A stretch of DNA of 39,138 nucleotides from a virus. Where the stretch lies: positions 1-39,138 of the IMG/VR virus record IMGVR_UViG_3300044815_000078; one strand, written 5' to 3'. Below are positions 22,052-28,801 of this stretch, one piece after another; position 1 is the stretch's first letter, and each line of letters begins with the position of its first letter. The notes below the pieces were generated by a model. The model did no database searches and was not told the DNA's origin. It saw only the letters and a list, made by a program, of their open reading frames with translations. The translations under genes were made by a program, and so were the position numbers.

Positions 22052-22083
22052 GCGAACTATCTGCGAACTAACCTGCGAACTAA
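22052..22083 (-). repeat. Iteron block D (three inverted copies, spacing 11 and 12)
   Basis: GCGAACTA occurs at 22052-22059, 22063-22070 and 22075-22082, mirroring block A exactly. The outer copy contains the replicase TAG stop, tying origin and gene together. Confidence 0.9.
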
Positions 22084-24461
22084 CCCCGCGCACGGCGGTA
22101 GTAGGTCGCCGGCCGCCCGCCGTTGGGTCCGCGGTACGGGTACGCCTCGTAGTCACCGCGGGCGAGCAGCTTGTCGAACAGGGCATCGAGTTCCTTCGCG
22201 GTCTTGTGCCGCTGGAACAGCTCGACCGAGACCGCCTTTCGGCCCTGACCCTCTTCGCGTTCGTTCAGGTACTCCATGAGGCGACCGAGGTCTTTGTCGC
22301 CGGCCTCGGACCCGAACACGTACCGGGTGCTGTCCTCGATGTAGTCCCACGCGGCGAGTGCTGCCTTGACGTGCCGTTCGCTGATCGTCAGCTCACCGTC
22401 GAGCAGCGCGTAGGTCAGCGACATACGGGCTGTGTTGGCGTGCCAGCGGGCGAGCAGGGACTTGACCGGGGATTCGGACTTGTCCTTGCGCCGCTCGTCG
22501 AACCGGCGGTGGTATTCGGCGATCCACAACTTCCGTCCGGCGTCGTCACGGAACAGCTCACCCTTGCCCTCGGATGCCTTATGCAGGGTGGCGCGGGTTT
22601 CGTACAGCCGGTCCCCGAACGCCTTCAGTTCGCTGCTGGACGGCGAGGAGCCCTCGGGCAGGGTCTTGCTCATCCGGGAGCAGACGAGCATGAACCGGTT
22701 GGCGAGCCCGTTGGCCACGTCGGTGCTGCTGAGCTTGGTGACGAGCTCGGCGGGGGTGATCTGCGGGGTGATGACGATGTGGCTGCCGGTCGACTTCACT
22801 GGTGAGCCCGAGGTCATCGATTGCAGGACCATGTCGTCGTACGCCTCGCGGAGCGTCGCCGACAGGCTGTTTCCGTCTCTGCGGGACTTCTCCAGGACGC
22901 TCACGAACTCCGGGGCGTCGACCCAGAGGCGCTTGTCGTGGACGCCTTCGTCGAAGCCCTGCTCGTTCGGGTCGTCGCCGCTGGCGTCCCGAACAGCCTT
23001 GATGAGTCCCTCACCGGTGGAGAGCCCGCTGGCGAACTGGAACGTGTTGCTGCCGAACTTGATCCAGAAACCTCGGGTCACGGATACGGCGGTTCCCTTA
23101 GCGCCGGTCGAGCTGTCGCCGCAGATCAGGGGCCACACCTTGGGGGTGTGGCGCGTGTTGCCGCCAGCGACGAAGTAGCCGGGCCCGTACCAGCATCCGA
23201 CGGTGGCCAGAAACAGGTGCAGAACGGCAGGTGGGTCCGCTTCGGTGTGCGGGTTCCACATACGCACGAAGTCGCCGGCGAGCCCGTGCAGAGCGGCAGG
23301 CCGCAGCAGCGGCCAGGCCGGACCGGTGGAGATTGCTGGCTTGGGCTCCCCTTCGGTGACGGCTGCCGACTGCGGCGGGGCAGAGGGTCCCTGACGTTCG
23401 CCTCCGTAGCCGTCGCGCCGGAGTTGGGCGGCGGCGTTCCGGTTGTCGCCGTTGTGCTCGAGGATGGCGTACGCCCGGAACTTGGTGATGGACACTTCGG
23501 TTGGGAACTCGGTGGAGGTGGACCACACCCACAGCCCGTCGTAGGTGCCACCGGTGCGCGCGGACCACCCGATGCGCTTGTCGTCGCCGGGTCGCCGCCA
23601 GTAGTCCATGTCGCCGCGCCGGTAGACGAGTGTCCACCCGTGCGGCTGGAGGATGTCGGCCCATCCTGTCTGCCGTGTGTAGGCGTCGCCGGGTCGTTCG
23701 GTGCCATCTGAGGTCGGCTGGGCCGGTTCGCGGGGTGCGATCGGCTCTGGCTCGGGCATCTCGTCGAGCACGGCGTGGATGGCGGCGAACAGCGCCACCC
23801 GTTCATCCCAGGTGATCGTTTCGATGCGCCCCGGGACGCTGTTCTTGCTGAACGTCCAGGGCAGCCCTGACTGGTGTACGCGCCCGTGGCTGGGTGCGAC
23901 GACGACGAATCCGCCCTCACCGCGGGTCTCGGCGAGCACATATGGTCGGGGCTGGTTCGGGGACTTCTTAAGCAGTTCGTGGTCGGTGGCGGTCAGTTCC
24001 TCGGACTTCTTCGGTCGGGAGGCGATCTTGGTGTTGCCGGGGACCGCTTTACCGTCGAGTCGATAGATGAAGTGGATCCCGCCGGAGGGTGTGTGTTCGG
24101 CGTAGCCGCTGACAAGCCGCTTCCAGACCTCGTGGACTCCGGCGGCCTTGAGCGCCGGGATGAGTCGGTCGCGGGCGCCCTCGTTGACAGCGCGGCCCTC
24201 GAGCTCGAACATCTCGACGTTGCCGGAGATGGCACCCATGATGACGCCAACCCCGGTTCGACTGGCGCCGTCGTACCACTCGCCGATCTTTTGGGCGGTC
24301 GGCTGTTCGAGCTTGTACGCCTCCCATCCCTTGAGGTCGGGACGCTTCTCGCCGTTCTGCTTGACGGGGACGACGGAGAAACCGGCGGCGTGCCACCGGT
24401 AGGCGGCTTCCCGGACGTCCTCAGCCGTGAACGCGTCGGTGTCGTTGAGGACGACGGTCAC
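22080..24461 (-). CDS. Bifunctional primase-polymerase / DUF3987-type helicase replicase
   Basis: The 793-aa protein starts at GTG overlapping the previous stop (GTGA). Residues 8-235 form a prim-pol domain: FSVVPVKQNGEKRPDLKGWE, VGVIMGAISGNVEMFELEGR (E86, E88 where many family members have DxD), HTPSGGIHFIYRLDGK (H130) and 'ETRGEGGFVVVAPSHGRVH'. A linker domain follows (WRRPGDDKRIGWSARTGG, 'KFRAYAILEHNGD'). Residues 385-720 match DUF3987-type helicase-like modules: WPLICGDSSTGAKGTA (atypical P-loop), 'LWVDAPEFVSVLEKSRRDGN', 'TPAELVTKLSSTDVANGLAN'. It should initiate and prime replication at the adjacent origin. Confidence 0.88.
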   Translation of the reverse strand: MTVVLNDTDAFTAEDVREAAYRWHAAGFSVVPVKQNGEKRPDLKGWEAYKLEQPTAQKIGEWYDGASRTGVGVIMGAISGNVEMFELEGRAVNEGARDRLIPALKAAGVHEVWKRLVSGYAEHTPSGGIHFIYRLDGKAVPGNTKIASRPKKSEELTATDHELLKKSPNQPRPYVLAETRGEGGFVVVAPSHGRVHQSGLPWTFSKNSVPGRIETITWDERVALFAAIHAVLDEMPEPEPIAPREPAQPTSDGTERPGDAYTRQTGWADILQPHGWTLVYRRGDMDYWRRPGDDKRIGWSARTGGTYDGLWVWSTSTEFPTEVSITKFRAYAILEHNGDNRNAAAQLRRDGYGGERQGPSAPPQSAAVTEGEPKPAISTGPAWPLLRPAALHGLAGDFVRMWNPHTEADPPAVLHLFLATVGCWYGPGYFVAGGNTRHTPKVWPLICGDSSTGAKGTAVSVTRGFWIKFGSNTFQFASGLSTGEGLIKAVRDASGDDPNEQGFDEGVHDKRLWVDAPEFVSVLEKSRRDGNSLSATLREAYDDMVLQSMTSGSPVKSTGSHIVITPQITPAELVTKLSSTDVANGLANRFMLVCSRMSKTLPEGSSPSSSELKAFGDRLYETRATLHKASEGKGELFRDDAGRKLWIAEYHRRFDERRKDKSESPVKSLLARWHANTARMSLTYALLDGELTISERHVKAALAAWDYIEDSTRYVFGSEAGDKDLGRLMEYLNEREEGQGRKAVSVELFQRHKTAKELDALFDKLLARGDYEAYPYRGPNGGRPATYYRRARG

Positions 24462-25177
24462 AGAACACCGCCGAGTGGCCCCCGGAACGCCTGCTCGGCG
24501 GCTTCTTCTTTCGTGGGAAGTCCGGCGGCCGTGAGCACGTCGGCGAGGCTGGCCTCGGTGGTGGTGTTGCCGTGCTCGTCGATGACCACGACCGGGCCGA
24601 AAGCGTCGGCCATCCCGGAGTTGACCAGGGCGCGCCGGAGCAGGCCCCTGGTGTTGTCTATGAACTCTTTCGACCAGGGGCCTTCGAGCATGGCGCGCAT
24701 GGCGAAGCTCCGGCCGGCGAGCGGCAGGTACTGCTTGCCCCCTTCGTCGTTGACGAGCCATTCGAGTTCGGCGACGTCCCCGGTGTCCTCTTCGAGGTCG
24801 TCGAGGAACATGGCGTAGAGGTCGTCGTGGCCCATGCCGGACACCCGGAGGATGTCGGTGAGGTTCATCCAGAAGTCGTCGTCGGCGTCGTTGACGAACA
24901 GGGGCCGCACGGTGCCGAACCCGTACCAGTCGCGCTCGCAGGTGACGATGACCGGCCAGCAGTTCCGACTTTCGCAGAAGTTGGCGATCTGGAAGGGCTG
25001 GTCCGCGTCGATGGTGGTCAGGTCGCCGCGGTCGAGCTGCCGGTTGGTGCGGTCGCGGACGCTGCCCGCGTAGTCGGCGGGGGTGGCGATGGCCCGCCCG
25101 GTGGTGGGGGAGCTGGTATGAGTCGTTTCGTCGGTGCTGTCATCGGATACCGCCGCCACGGTGTTATCAGGTACCAT
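24458..25177 (-). CDS. Unknown protein upstream of the replicase (possible Bro-N-like fold)
   Basis: The 239-aa protein has a polar, Thr/Ser-rich N-terminus of about 60 residues, then a conserved-looking core: 'FQIANFCESRNCWPVIVTCE', 'DFWMNLTDILRVSGMGHDD', 'EWLVNDEGGKQYLPLAGRSF' and 'SKEFIDNTRGLLRRALV'. The order (FW.N..DI, then a linker, then 'F...FI..T...LRR') vaguely recalls phage Bro-N antirepressor domains, but this is weak. It ends in an Ala/Glu tail. Coupling to the replicase implies a replication or regulatory role. Confidence 0.72.
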   Translation of the reverse strand: MVPDNTVAAVSDDSTDETTHTSSPTTGRAIATPADYAGSVRDRTNRQLDRGDLTTIDADQPFQIANFCESRNCWPVIVTCERDWYGFGTVRPLFVNDADDDFWMNLTDILRVSGMGHDDLYAMFLDDLEEDTGDVAELEWLVNDEGGKQYLPLAGRSFAMRAMLEGPWSKEFIDNTRGLLRRALVNSGMADAFGPVVVIDEHGNTTTEASLADVLTAAGLPTKEEAAEQAFRGPLGGVL

Positions 25178-25199
25178 CAGATCAACAACTTTCGATATT

Positions 25200-25244
25200 G
25201 ATCACCCCGGCCGCAGCTCCCCAGCTACGTAGGTCGGGGTGATC
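25200..25244. promoter_or_regulatory. Long-arm inverted repeat between xis-like and replication genes
   Basis: GATCACCCCG (25200-25209) and CGGGGTGATC (25235-25244) are perfect 10-bp inverted arms. The 25-nt loop contains the palindrome CTACGTAG (25225-25232). A second, smaller repeat, GATCAA (25180-25185) / TTGATC (25198-25203), lies between it and the ATG of the next gene. On the plus strand a short T-run follows, on the minus strand none, so it is a poor terminator for the leftward operon and more likely an operator. Confidence 0.55.
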
Positions 25245-25292
25245 GTTTTCCGGGGGATGACTTGCCAAGCCCGGGGGAAGGCTCCGGCTGGC

Positions 25293-25529
25293 TCAGGCGG
25301 CCTTTGACTCTTCGAGGCCAAGCAGGTTGAGCAGGTGCTGCACCGGAACGACGGTGCGCCGGCCAGCCTTGAGCGCCGGGAACGGAAGCTCACCAGCGCG
25401 GTAGAGCTCACGTGCTTTGTCCCGGCCGACGCCGAGGACGATCTCGCAGGCGGTGTAGAGGTCGGTTCGGACGCCGAGAGCCTGCACGTCAGCGGCGGTC
25501 CACGTGCGCCGAGTCGTCGTCTTAGACAT
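25293..25529 (-). CDS. xis: Excisionase-like HTH protein
   Basis: The 78-aa protein starts at ATG 25527-25529, overlapping the XRE gene stop (TGATG). The body is a winged-HTH of the excisionase (HTH_17-like) type: RTWTAADVQALGVRTDLYTA, 'VLGVGRDKARELYRAGELPF' and PALKAGRRTVVPVQHLLNLL. Small proteins of this kind bend attachment-site DNA to direct excision. It sits one gene from the replicase in a rep-xis-int-like order. The 'xis' symbol is by analogy. Confidence 0.8.
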   Translation of the reverse strand: MSKTTTRRTWTAADVQALGVRTDLYTACEIVLGVGRDKARELYRAGELPFPALKAGRRTVVPVQHLLNLLGLEESKAA

Positions 25530-25810
25530 CAGGCGGGCACCTTTGAGAGCCGTGGCGGGTCCACTACGGGAGCCGCCTGGAGCAGTGCGAGGACGGGAAC
25601 CTGAAGAACGCTGGCGATGGTGTAGATCAGCCGGGGCCCGGCGTTCCGGGCTCCCGTCTCGATGTTGCGGATGTGGTCCTCGTGGGCTTCGACGCCGTGG
25701 TCTTGCCGGAGCCTGGCGCAAAGGTCTCGAACGCTGAGGCCACTGCGTTCGCGCAAGGCACGGAGCGCAGCGCCGTTCGTGCGCTGGGTTCGTGTGGTGT
25801 TTCGTGGCAT
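25529..25810 (-). CDS. XRE-family regulator, Cro-like, start of the leftward operon
   Basis: The 93-aa protein starts at ATG 25808-25810, chosen because a promoter-like -10 lies 6 nt upstream and no ribosome site exists, which fits a leaderless mRNA. The HTH is at about residues 14-60: 'GAALRALRERSGLSVRDLCA', then 'RLRQDHGVEAHEDHIRNIET' and an Ala/Leu helix. It is transcribed divergently from the repressor, like cro opposite cI. It probably favours lytic expression by repressing the repressor promoter. Confidence 0.85.
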   Translation of the reverse strand: MPRNTTRTQRTNGAALRALRERSGLSVRDLCARLRQDHGVEAHEDHIRNIETGARNAGPRLIYTIASVLQVPVLALLQAAPVVDPPRLSKVPA

Positions 25811-25816
25811 GAGTCG

Positions 25817-25845
25817 ATGATGTGACGGGATCGGGCGGGAGTCAA
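25817..25845 (-). promoter_or_regulatory. Leftward leaderless promoter of the XRE/xis operon
   Basis: On the minus strand TTGACT (25840-25845) and CATCAT (25817-25822) are separated by 17 bp. The -10 is followed by 6 nt and the ATG at 25810, the spacing of a leaderless transcript. The operator-like inverted repeat 25850-25882 lies just upstream of the -35. Confidence 0.65.
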
Positions 25846-25849
25846 GCCT

Positions 25850-25920
25850 TTCTGAGCTTAGATGAGCCCTAATCACTCAGAAGCGGGCCACGGCGGGTCG
25901 AGTTGAGCCCTTCCGAGCCC
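25850..25920. promoter_or_regulatory. Operator region of the immunity switch
   Basis: TTCTGAG (25850-25856) and CTCAGAA (25876-25882) form an inverted repeat 19 bp apart. TGAGCCCT is repeated at 25863-25870 and 25904-25911, and CGAGCCC follows at 25914-25920. These lie between the two divergent promoters, the natural place for repressor and Cro-like protein binding. Confidence 0.6.
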
Positions 25921-25957
25921 GGAACCATTGTTCCCGCCCCTTCCCGTCAACTAGGGT
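25921..25957 (+). promoter_or_regulatory. Rightward leaderless repressor promoter with overlapping palindrome
   Basis: TTGTTC (25928-25933) and TAGGGT (25952-25957) are 18 bp apart. GTG follows 6 nt after the -10, so the mRNA is probably leaderless. The palindrome GGAACCATTGTTCC (25921-25934) covers the -35 and suggests autoregulation. Confidence 0.65.
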
Positions 25958-25963
25958 TCGGCT

Positions 25964-26725
25964 GTGGACACAGAGAACGCTGAAGAGAAGGCGGCGAGAC
26001 GGTTAGCTGCGGAGGTCGAACTTGCCCGTCACAAGCACAAACTGACGCAGCTTGACCTGGCGCGACGTACCGGTCTTTCCCTGACCACGATCCAGTCCAT
26101 CGAAAACGGTCGCGGGGGGAAGCCCCGCAAACGCACGGCGATCAGCCTCGAGGAAGCGCTCGACTGGGCCGAGGGGAGTGTCGCCCGAGTCTTCGAGGGT
26201 GGACGCCCCGCCGAGGGGCGGGATAACCCATTGCCGTGGACGACTGTCGAGGAGTTCGTAGAGCAGTCGACAGTCGATGTCGAGAGCGCCCAGCGGTTGT
26301 TGAAGGAAGTGAACGAAAGCCTGCAGCACGACGGCCTGAGGCGCTCGGCACTCGTGAGCAGGCTCTCGGGCCAGGAGGCCTGGGGAGATGGACGCTTCCC
26401 CAACAGCCTCAACCGTCTTGACGATGCACTCGGGTGGCAGCCCGGCATGTCAGCAGCGTATGCACGAGGCGCCGAGTTTATCGAGGGTGTTCGGGGTCTT
26501 CAGCTAGCCGGATTCGATTTGGAAGGCGACCACCCATGGGGCGAGCCGTACTCCGGTTGGCTGACGCCATCAGATGAGGTGGCGATCACCGGGGCGGGCC
26601 TCTCCGAGGCTGACCAGGAGCTAATAGCTCGATCTGTCGCGAGGTTGCGTATGCGCTACGAGGAGTTCGTCAAGACGGAACGGAACCATCTGATCTCCGA
26701 CTTCGTCAGGAGTAGGAAGTCGTGA
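25964..26725 (+). CDS. XRE-family immunity repressor
   Basis: The 253-aa protein starts at GTG 25964 with no ribosome site. Residues 12-52 form an XRE HTH (RLAAEVELARHKHKLTQLDL, 'ARRTGLSLTTIQSIENGRG'). The middle is helical and acidic (TTVEEFVEQSTVDVESAQRL), and the C-terminus has 'LSEADQELIARSVARLRMRY' and a basic end. It lacks a LexA-like Ser-Lys protease motif, so induction would differ from lambda CI. Its stop overlaps the integrase GTG (GTGA), coupling the two in one lysogeny operon. Confidence 0.85.
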   Translation: MDTENAEEKAARRLAAEVELARHKHKLTQLDLARRTGLSLTTIQSIENGRGGKPRKRTAISLEEALDWAEGSVARVFEGGRPAEGRDNPLPWTTVEEFVEQSTVDVESAQRLLKEVNESLQHDGLRRSALVSRLSGQEAWGDGRFPNSLNRLDDALGWQPGMSAAYARGAEFIEGVRGLQLAGFDLEGDHPWGEPYSGWLTPSDEVAITGAGLSEADQELIARSVARLRMRYEEFVKTERNHLISDFVRSRKS

Positions 26726-28107
26726 AGGGCAGCATCAAGCGGTACTGCTCATGCAAGAGCGTCGAGGGTAAGCAGCTCGGCGCTCGGTGTCCCCAGCTCG
26801 CCAGCGACTCGAAGCACGGCCAGTGGGAACTACGCGACCGACTGCCCACCACTAGCGGCATCAAGCCGTTCCGGCGGCGGAGCATGTCGACGAAGACCGC
26901 AGCGGTCAGCTTTCGCAAAGACGTGTACGCCATCCTCGACCTCTCCCCAGGTGATCAGCGGGGGCGGGAGAAGCTCGGCGACCTCATCTTCGCGGCCACG
27001 AACCGCGGGGGTCTACTGCCGCCAATCGCCGACGTGCGCCGTCGGCTCGGTCTCGGCCTTGCCCTGGACCGGTCGCAGACCGTGGGGGAGTGGCTGGACC
27101 TGTGGCTGGCCAACAAGAAGAAGGCGAAGAAGCGGGACTCCACCCTCGACTCCTACGAGGGGCACGTCCGCAACTTCCTGCGCCCCGCACTGGGCGACAT
27201 CCCCTTGGACCGGCTGCAGCCCGAGCACATCCACGACATGCTCGACCTGATCGAGGAACGCAACGTCGAGATCGAGTTGGCCCGCAAGGAAGGTCGCCGG
27301 CCGAACCTGCCCGGCGACGTCCGCAAGCGCAAGACCGTTACCGGTGGTGCCACCCAGCAGCGCATCTTCGCGACCCTGCGGAACGCGCTGAACGCGGCGT
27401 GGAGGATGCGCCGGATCGACACGAACCCGTGCCACTTCGTGGAGATGCCCGAGGTCAAGCGGGTGCCCGCCCGGGTATGGTCCCCGGAGCAGGTCGTGGC
27501 GTTCCTGGAGCACACCGCAGCCGACCCGCTGTACCTGATGTTCCGGCTGGTCCTGCTGCACGGCCTGCGTCGGGGTGAGGTCACCGGCCTGCGGTGGGCC
27601 GACATGCAGCTGAACGACATGGTGCTCGAGGTGACCCGCCCGCTGGTGAAGGTCGGCGGCCGGACGGTGGAGTCCACCCCGAAGACCGAGGCCGGCGGCC
27701 GGTTCGTCGACTTCGACGAGGACACCGCCGAATTGCTGAAGCGGCACCGGTCGAAGCAGGCCAGGGCGCGCCTGCAGTGGGCGTCGGCGTGGGAGGACAA
27801 CGACCTGGTGTTCCCGCGCGAGGACGGGTCGCCGACGAACCCGGATCTGGTGAGCCGCCGCTTCAAGCAGCTGCTGACCGAGGCCGGCCTTCCGGAGATC
27901 ACGCTGCACATGGGGCGGCACACCGCGGCGACGCTGGCGCTCGAGGCGGGGGTCGACATCAAGATCGTGTCGGCCCGGTTGGGTCACTCGAAGACCAGCT
28001 TCACCCAGGACACGTACCAGCACGTGCGGAGGGCTGTTCACCGTGGCGCCGTGGACGCCGTCATCAAGCTGCTGCCGGGTCGCAAGGAGGACCGCAGCGC
28101 ACAGTGA
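26722..28107 (+). CDS. int: Tyrosine integrase
   Basis: The 461-aa protein should recombine attP at 28197-28253 with a host tRNA-Ser gene. The N-terminus carries a small arm-type module with YCSC and ARCP cysteines. The core-binding domain spans about 119-235 (VGEWLDLWLANKKKAKKRDS). Catalytic residues: R283 in HGLRRGE, K321 in TPKTEAGGR, H396 and R399 in LHMGRHTAAT, H422 in RLGHSK, and Y432 in QDTYQHV. All are intact. Start is GTG coupled to the repressor by GTGA. Confidence 0.96.
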   Translation: MKGSIKRYCSCKSVEGKQLGARCPQLASDSKHGQWELRDRLPTTSGIKPFRRRSMSTKTAAVSFRKDVYAILDLSPGDQRGREKLGDLIFAATNRGGLLPPIADVRRRLGLGLALDRSQTVGEWLDLWLANKKKAKKRDSTLDSYEGHVRNFLRPALGDIPLDRLQPEHIHDMLDLIEERNVEIELARKEGRRPNLPGDVRKRKTVTGGATQQRIFATLRNALNAAWRMRRIDTNPCHFVEMPEVKRVPARVWSPEQVVAFLEHTAADPLYLMFRLVLLHGLRRGEVTGLRWADMQLNDMVLEVTRPLVKVGGRTVESTPKTEAGGRFVDFDEDTAELLKRHRSKQARARLQWASAWEDNDLVFPREDGSPTNPDLVSRRFKQLLTEAGLPEITLHMGRHTAATLALEAGVDIKIVSARLGHSKTSFTQDTYQHVRRAVHRGAVDAVIKLLPGRKEDRSAQ

Positions 28108-28139
28108 CCCCGGTTTGAGTCCACCCTGTGTCCAAGGCC

Positions 28140-28176
28140 AAGAAGGGCCCCCACCTCGGCGGTGGGGGCCCTTCTT
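28140..28176. terminator. Bidirectional terminator after int
   Basis: A perfect 16-bp stem, AAGAAGGGCCCCCACC (28140-28155) with GGTGGGGGCCCTTCTT (28161-28176), encloses the loop TCGGC. A-rich and T-rich ends of the stem supply the slippage tract in both directions. It follows the integrase stop by 32 bases and shields attP from int transcription. Confidence 0.92.
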
Positions 28177-28196
28177 CGTTACTGTGTCCTGACCTG

Positions 28197-28253
28197 CGGA
28201 GGGTGTGGGATTCGAACCCACGGAGACATCGCTGCCTCACCGGTTTTCAAGAC
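28197..28253 (-). other. attP: attP core: 3' part of tRNA-Ser(UGA)
   Basis: On the minus strand this reads as the 3' half of a class II tRNA: anticodon loop CTTGAAA with TGA at 28247-28249, 3' anticodon stem ACCGG, a long variable arm (GAGGC / GTCTC pairing), T stem-loop GTGGG-TTCGAAT-CCCAC and acceptor strand ACCCTCC. No 5' acceptor GGAGGGT or D arm is present, so it is not a functional gene by itself. Identity with the host presumably ends in the anticodon stem, near 28253. Integration would restore a complete host tRNA-Ser. Confidence 0.85.
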
Positions 28254-28275
28254 AGAGTCCTGGCCGACGGGCCGA

Positions 28276-28343
28276 TGCGACCCCGTGTGCGTTCGTGCGA
28301 CTTCGGCAGGTCAGCGGCTATGTGGCTGACGGCCTCATGCGAC
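28276..28343. repeat. TGCGAC repeats, candidate integrase arm sites
   Basis: TGCGAC occurs at 28276-28281, 28296-28301 and 28338-28343, beside the attP core, with spacings of 20 and 42 bp, about two and four helical turns. Two copies extend to ATGCGACCC. Short arm-type repeats next to a core are expected for tyrosine integrases, but the motif is common in GC-rich DNA. Confidence 0.4.
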
Positions 28344-28401
28344 CCGGTACGCCCCCTGTCGTGGCGGCGCGTGTCACTGGTGTGTCCACAGGCGCCCCTC
28401 T

Positions 28402-28429
28402 CAACCGTGGCAACCCACTGCCACGGTTG
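28402..28429. terminator. Hairpin in the attP-flanking gap
   Basis: CAACCGTGGCA (28402-28412) pairs perfectly with TGCCACGGTTG (28419-28429) around ACCCAC. It lies downstream of the minus-strand gene at 28577-28801. No U-tract. The region 28254-28576 otherwise has no supported gene; it holds attP arms, this hairpin and the GGGAC site at 28450. Confidence 0.5.
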
Positions 28430-28449
28430 CCCCCGCAGTGGGAGCAAGA

Positions 28450-28464
28450 GGGACACGACGTCCC
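28450..28464. promoter_or_regulatory. GGGAC-N5-GTCCC palindrome
   Basis: GGGACACGACGTCCC, with flanks on the minus strand GGGGGACGTCGTGTCCCT. The same 18 bases with one change occur at 29480-29498. It lies in a non-coding gap, so conservation is not due to protein sequence. Confidence 0.5.
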
Positions 28465-28576
28465 CCTTGAACCGTGTGGCACAGCGGCCCGGTGGCGTCC
28501 GCCGGACTCAGGTCAAACCGCCACACCCGCCACGGCGGGCGCTTCGGCCCCACCGCGGCGGCGAAGAAGTCCCGCA

Positions 28577-28801
28577 TCACCGGGTACGCCATCGCCCGTC
28601 CTTGTCACGCCAGCCGGGCGTCAGGCGCCGCTCCGGCAGCGGCCCGACGCGCATGTTCAACGCCGTCGGTGGCATCTCCACGACGTAGCCGGCAGGCCGG
28701 ATCTCGACGATGTGCCCGTAGTACTGGAAATTCAGGATGTACGGGTCGCCGTCTTCCTGGTCGAGGATGGTGACCTCGTCACCCACGTGCCACCTGGTCA
28801 T
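28577..28801 (-). CDS. Small SH3-like beta protein
   Basis: The 74-aa protein starts at ATG 28799-28801, overlapping the upstream stop (ATGA). Alternating strands MTRWHVGDEVTILDQEDG, 'LNFQYYGHIVEIRPAGYVVE' suggest a small barrel, ending in a basic tail (TPGWRDKDGRWRTR). It may bind nucleic acid. No family assigned. Confidence 0.72.
   Translation of the reverse strand: MTRWHVGDEVTILDQEDGDPYILNFQYYGHIVEIRPAGYVVEMPPTALNMRVGPLPERRLTPGWRDKDGRWRTR

Larger units (their letters stand above)
21693..22083. other. Probable replication origin with mirror-symmetric iterons
   Basis: Twelve copies of TAGTTCGC are arranged in four blocks of three: A and B forward on the left, C and D inverted on the right, flanking an AT-rich core at about 21880-21917. 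Every left copy pairs with a right copy around the same centre, 21888, including the uneven 12/11 spacing of the outer blocks. Iterons plus an AT-rich unwinding element next to a replicase gene are the classic plan of phage and plasmid origins. The last iteron overlaps the replicase stop codon (22080-22082). Binding by the replicase is inferred. Confidence 0.85.

Noticed and set aside
21693-22083. CRISPR array
   Set aside because: Repeats are 8-9 bases, inverted between sides, and spaced by 0-4 bases, with no spacers and no cas genes.
25200-25244. Rho-independent terminator of the xis operon
   Set aside because: No T-run follows on the minus strand, so stopping the leftward operon here is unlikely; kept as an operator-like repeat.
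27013-28221. A 402-codon minus-strand open frame
   Set aside because: It is the antisense shadow of the integrase, whose catalytic residues are all intact, and it runs through a terminator.
28197-28290. A complete tRNA-Ser gene
   Set aside because: The minus-strand 5' half lacks the acceptor GGAGGGT and D arm, and the anticodon stem has a mismatch, so only the 3' attB-like part is present.
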